Source: Belliella alkalica (GTDB taxonomy: Bacteria > Bacteroidota > Bacteroidia > Cytophagales > Cyclobacteriaceae). From it: DNA of 64,000 nucleotides. The notes below the pieces were generated by a model. It was not told the DNA's origin. It saw only the letters and a program-made list of their open reading frames with translations, and made no database searches. Both the position numbers and the translations under genes were made by a program. Positions 63,437-64,000 of this stretch are shown here, in pieces. Each line of letters opens with the position of its first letter. The first letter of the stretch is position 1. The stretch covers positions 186,001-250,000 of the forward strand of contig NZ_JAKZGO010000001.1 in NCBI RefSeq assembly GCF_022549785.1. The letters run 5' to 3'.

Positions 63437-64000
63437 CTACTTAGAAATTGCAATAAGTTTCTCTTTGAACCTAAAAAAGACCACTTCATTTTCACCCACA
63501 TTTCGATCCAAAACCATTCCTGCCATAATTTTATTCCCATTGCCTACTTTAATACCTGGAATTGTGGCACTATTTATCCCAAACAGATTTTCCTTTCCCA
63601 CTTCCGTATTTCCAGAAAAACATACATTTGGACTTAAAAAATTAAAATCACCGACTTTGCTGTCATGACCTATACTGCAACGACTATTCACCATAGTGAA
63701 CATACCAATATCTGTATTTGGACCTAAATTTACGTTAGGTGCAATTACAGCACCTATCCCAATTCTTGAAGAGGGTGAAATAAAGGCATCTGGGTGGATG
63801 AAAGAAGTGAATTGTGCTCCTTTTTGAATCAAATCAAACACTATTTTCTTTCTGAATTTCAGATTAGCAATACCCATTAGATAAAAAACATCTTCTTTTA
63901 CTTCATGACTAAAAATGTCACCTAGAAAAGGGGCTGAAAAAGAATAGTTATTGTAATTCACTTTATCATCATCAATAAAGCCAACTACTTCCAATTTATT
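63437..64000 (-). CDS. NeuD-type acyltransferase, N-terminus cut by window edge
   Basis: 187 codons to the edge; the reading continues past base 64000 (NKLEVVGFIDDDK), so the TTG at 63994 is not the start. Related NeuD proteins begin about 25 residues earlier with a Rossmann motif. The visible part has VVGFIDDDK, FTSFIHPDAFISPSSRIGIG and hexapeptide repeats such as IGMFTMVNSRCSIGHDSKVG ending in VGENEVVFFR. It should transfer an acetyl group to an amino or hydroxyl group of a sugar. It stands 2 bp before acpS, so the two are coupled. Confidence 0.85.
   Translation of the reverse strand, partial: NKLEVVGFIDDDKVNYNNYSFSAPFLGDIFSHEVKEDVFYLMGIANLKFRKKIVFDLIQKGAQFTSFIHPDAFISPSSRIGIGAVIAPNVNLGPNTDIGMFTMVNSRCSIGHDSKVGDFNFLSPNVCFSGNTEVGKENLFGINSATIPGIKVGNGNKIMAGMVLDRNVGENEVVFFRFKEKLIAISK

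Overview
The window looks like a chromosomal segment from a Bacteroidota genome of the order Cytophagales, most likely family Cyclobacteriaceae. The evidence is a PorP/SprF protein beside a protein with a gliding-motility/T9SS type B C-terminus, a SusC/SusD pair controlled by an ECF sigma factor and FecR, membrane-bound AraC regulators, LytTR response regulators, AT-rich intergenic DNA, and a TAnnTTTG-type promoter in front of the single tRNA. The genus assignment is inference. Both window ends cut genes: fumarylacetoacetase on the left and a NeuD-type acyltransferase on the right.

Layout. 1-3568: housekeeping genes on the minus strand (fahA fragment, a DUF2256 zinc protein, MazG-like pyrophosphohydrolase, dtd, an NAD(P)-binding protein, a DUF1232 protein and two unknowns). 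4223-4600: tRNA-Ser(GCU) with promoter and terminator, followed by a broken tRNA-Ser copy carrying a 16-bp GC-rich palindrome. 4689-13079: a surface module of PorP/SprF, a calcium-repeat protein with a type B sorting domain, and a 1766-residue fibre protein with fifteen near-identical units of nine heptads. 13532-23631: an AraC-type regulator, then a transport locus (phosphodiesterase, SusD, SusC, FecR, ECF sigma factor) that probably scavenges a phosphate ester. 23910-31848: a chaperone-usher-like pilus locus, unusual for this phylum, with a DUF4402 subunit, chaperone, usher, a second three-gene subunit operon and a membrane-anchored AraC regulator. The two subunit operons share an inverted-repeat site at similar distances upstream. 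32175-34016: glmS. 34481-45014: an AT-rich block with a divergent actin-like protein and six two-component proteins. 45633-64000: an exopolysaccharide or capsule locus read leftwards, with acyltransferases, a holo-ACP synthase, an ATP-grasp/deacetylase pair, a glycosyltransferase, an LruC-domain lipoprotein, an outer-membrane cluster with a YjbH-type protein split into two genes, an initiating sugar transferase, YdcF, an aminotransferase, UDP-glucose dehydrogenase and a nucleotide-sugar dehydratase.

How the genes may work together (inference). Three surface-building programmes lie side by side: a T9SS-linked coiled-coil fibre, a chaperone-usher type fibre and a polysaccharide. GlmS would supply amino sugar precursor to the last. 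The best candidates for an undescribed system are the 24170-32043 pilus locus with its shared operator-like site, and the heptad-locked fibre beside PorP/SprF. Start codons were corrected where an in-frame ATG fits better (22849, 38202, 39852, 49018, 55844). Several genes appear to start at TTG or GTG because a stop codon lies just upstream.
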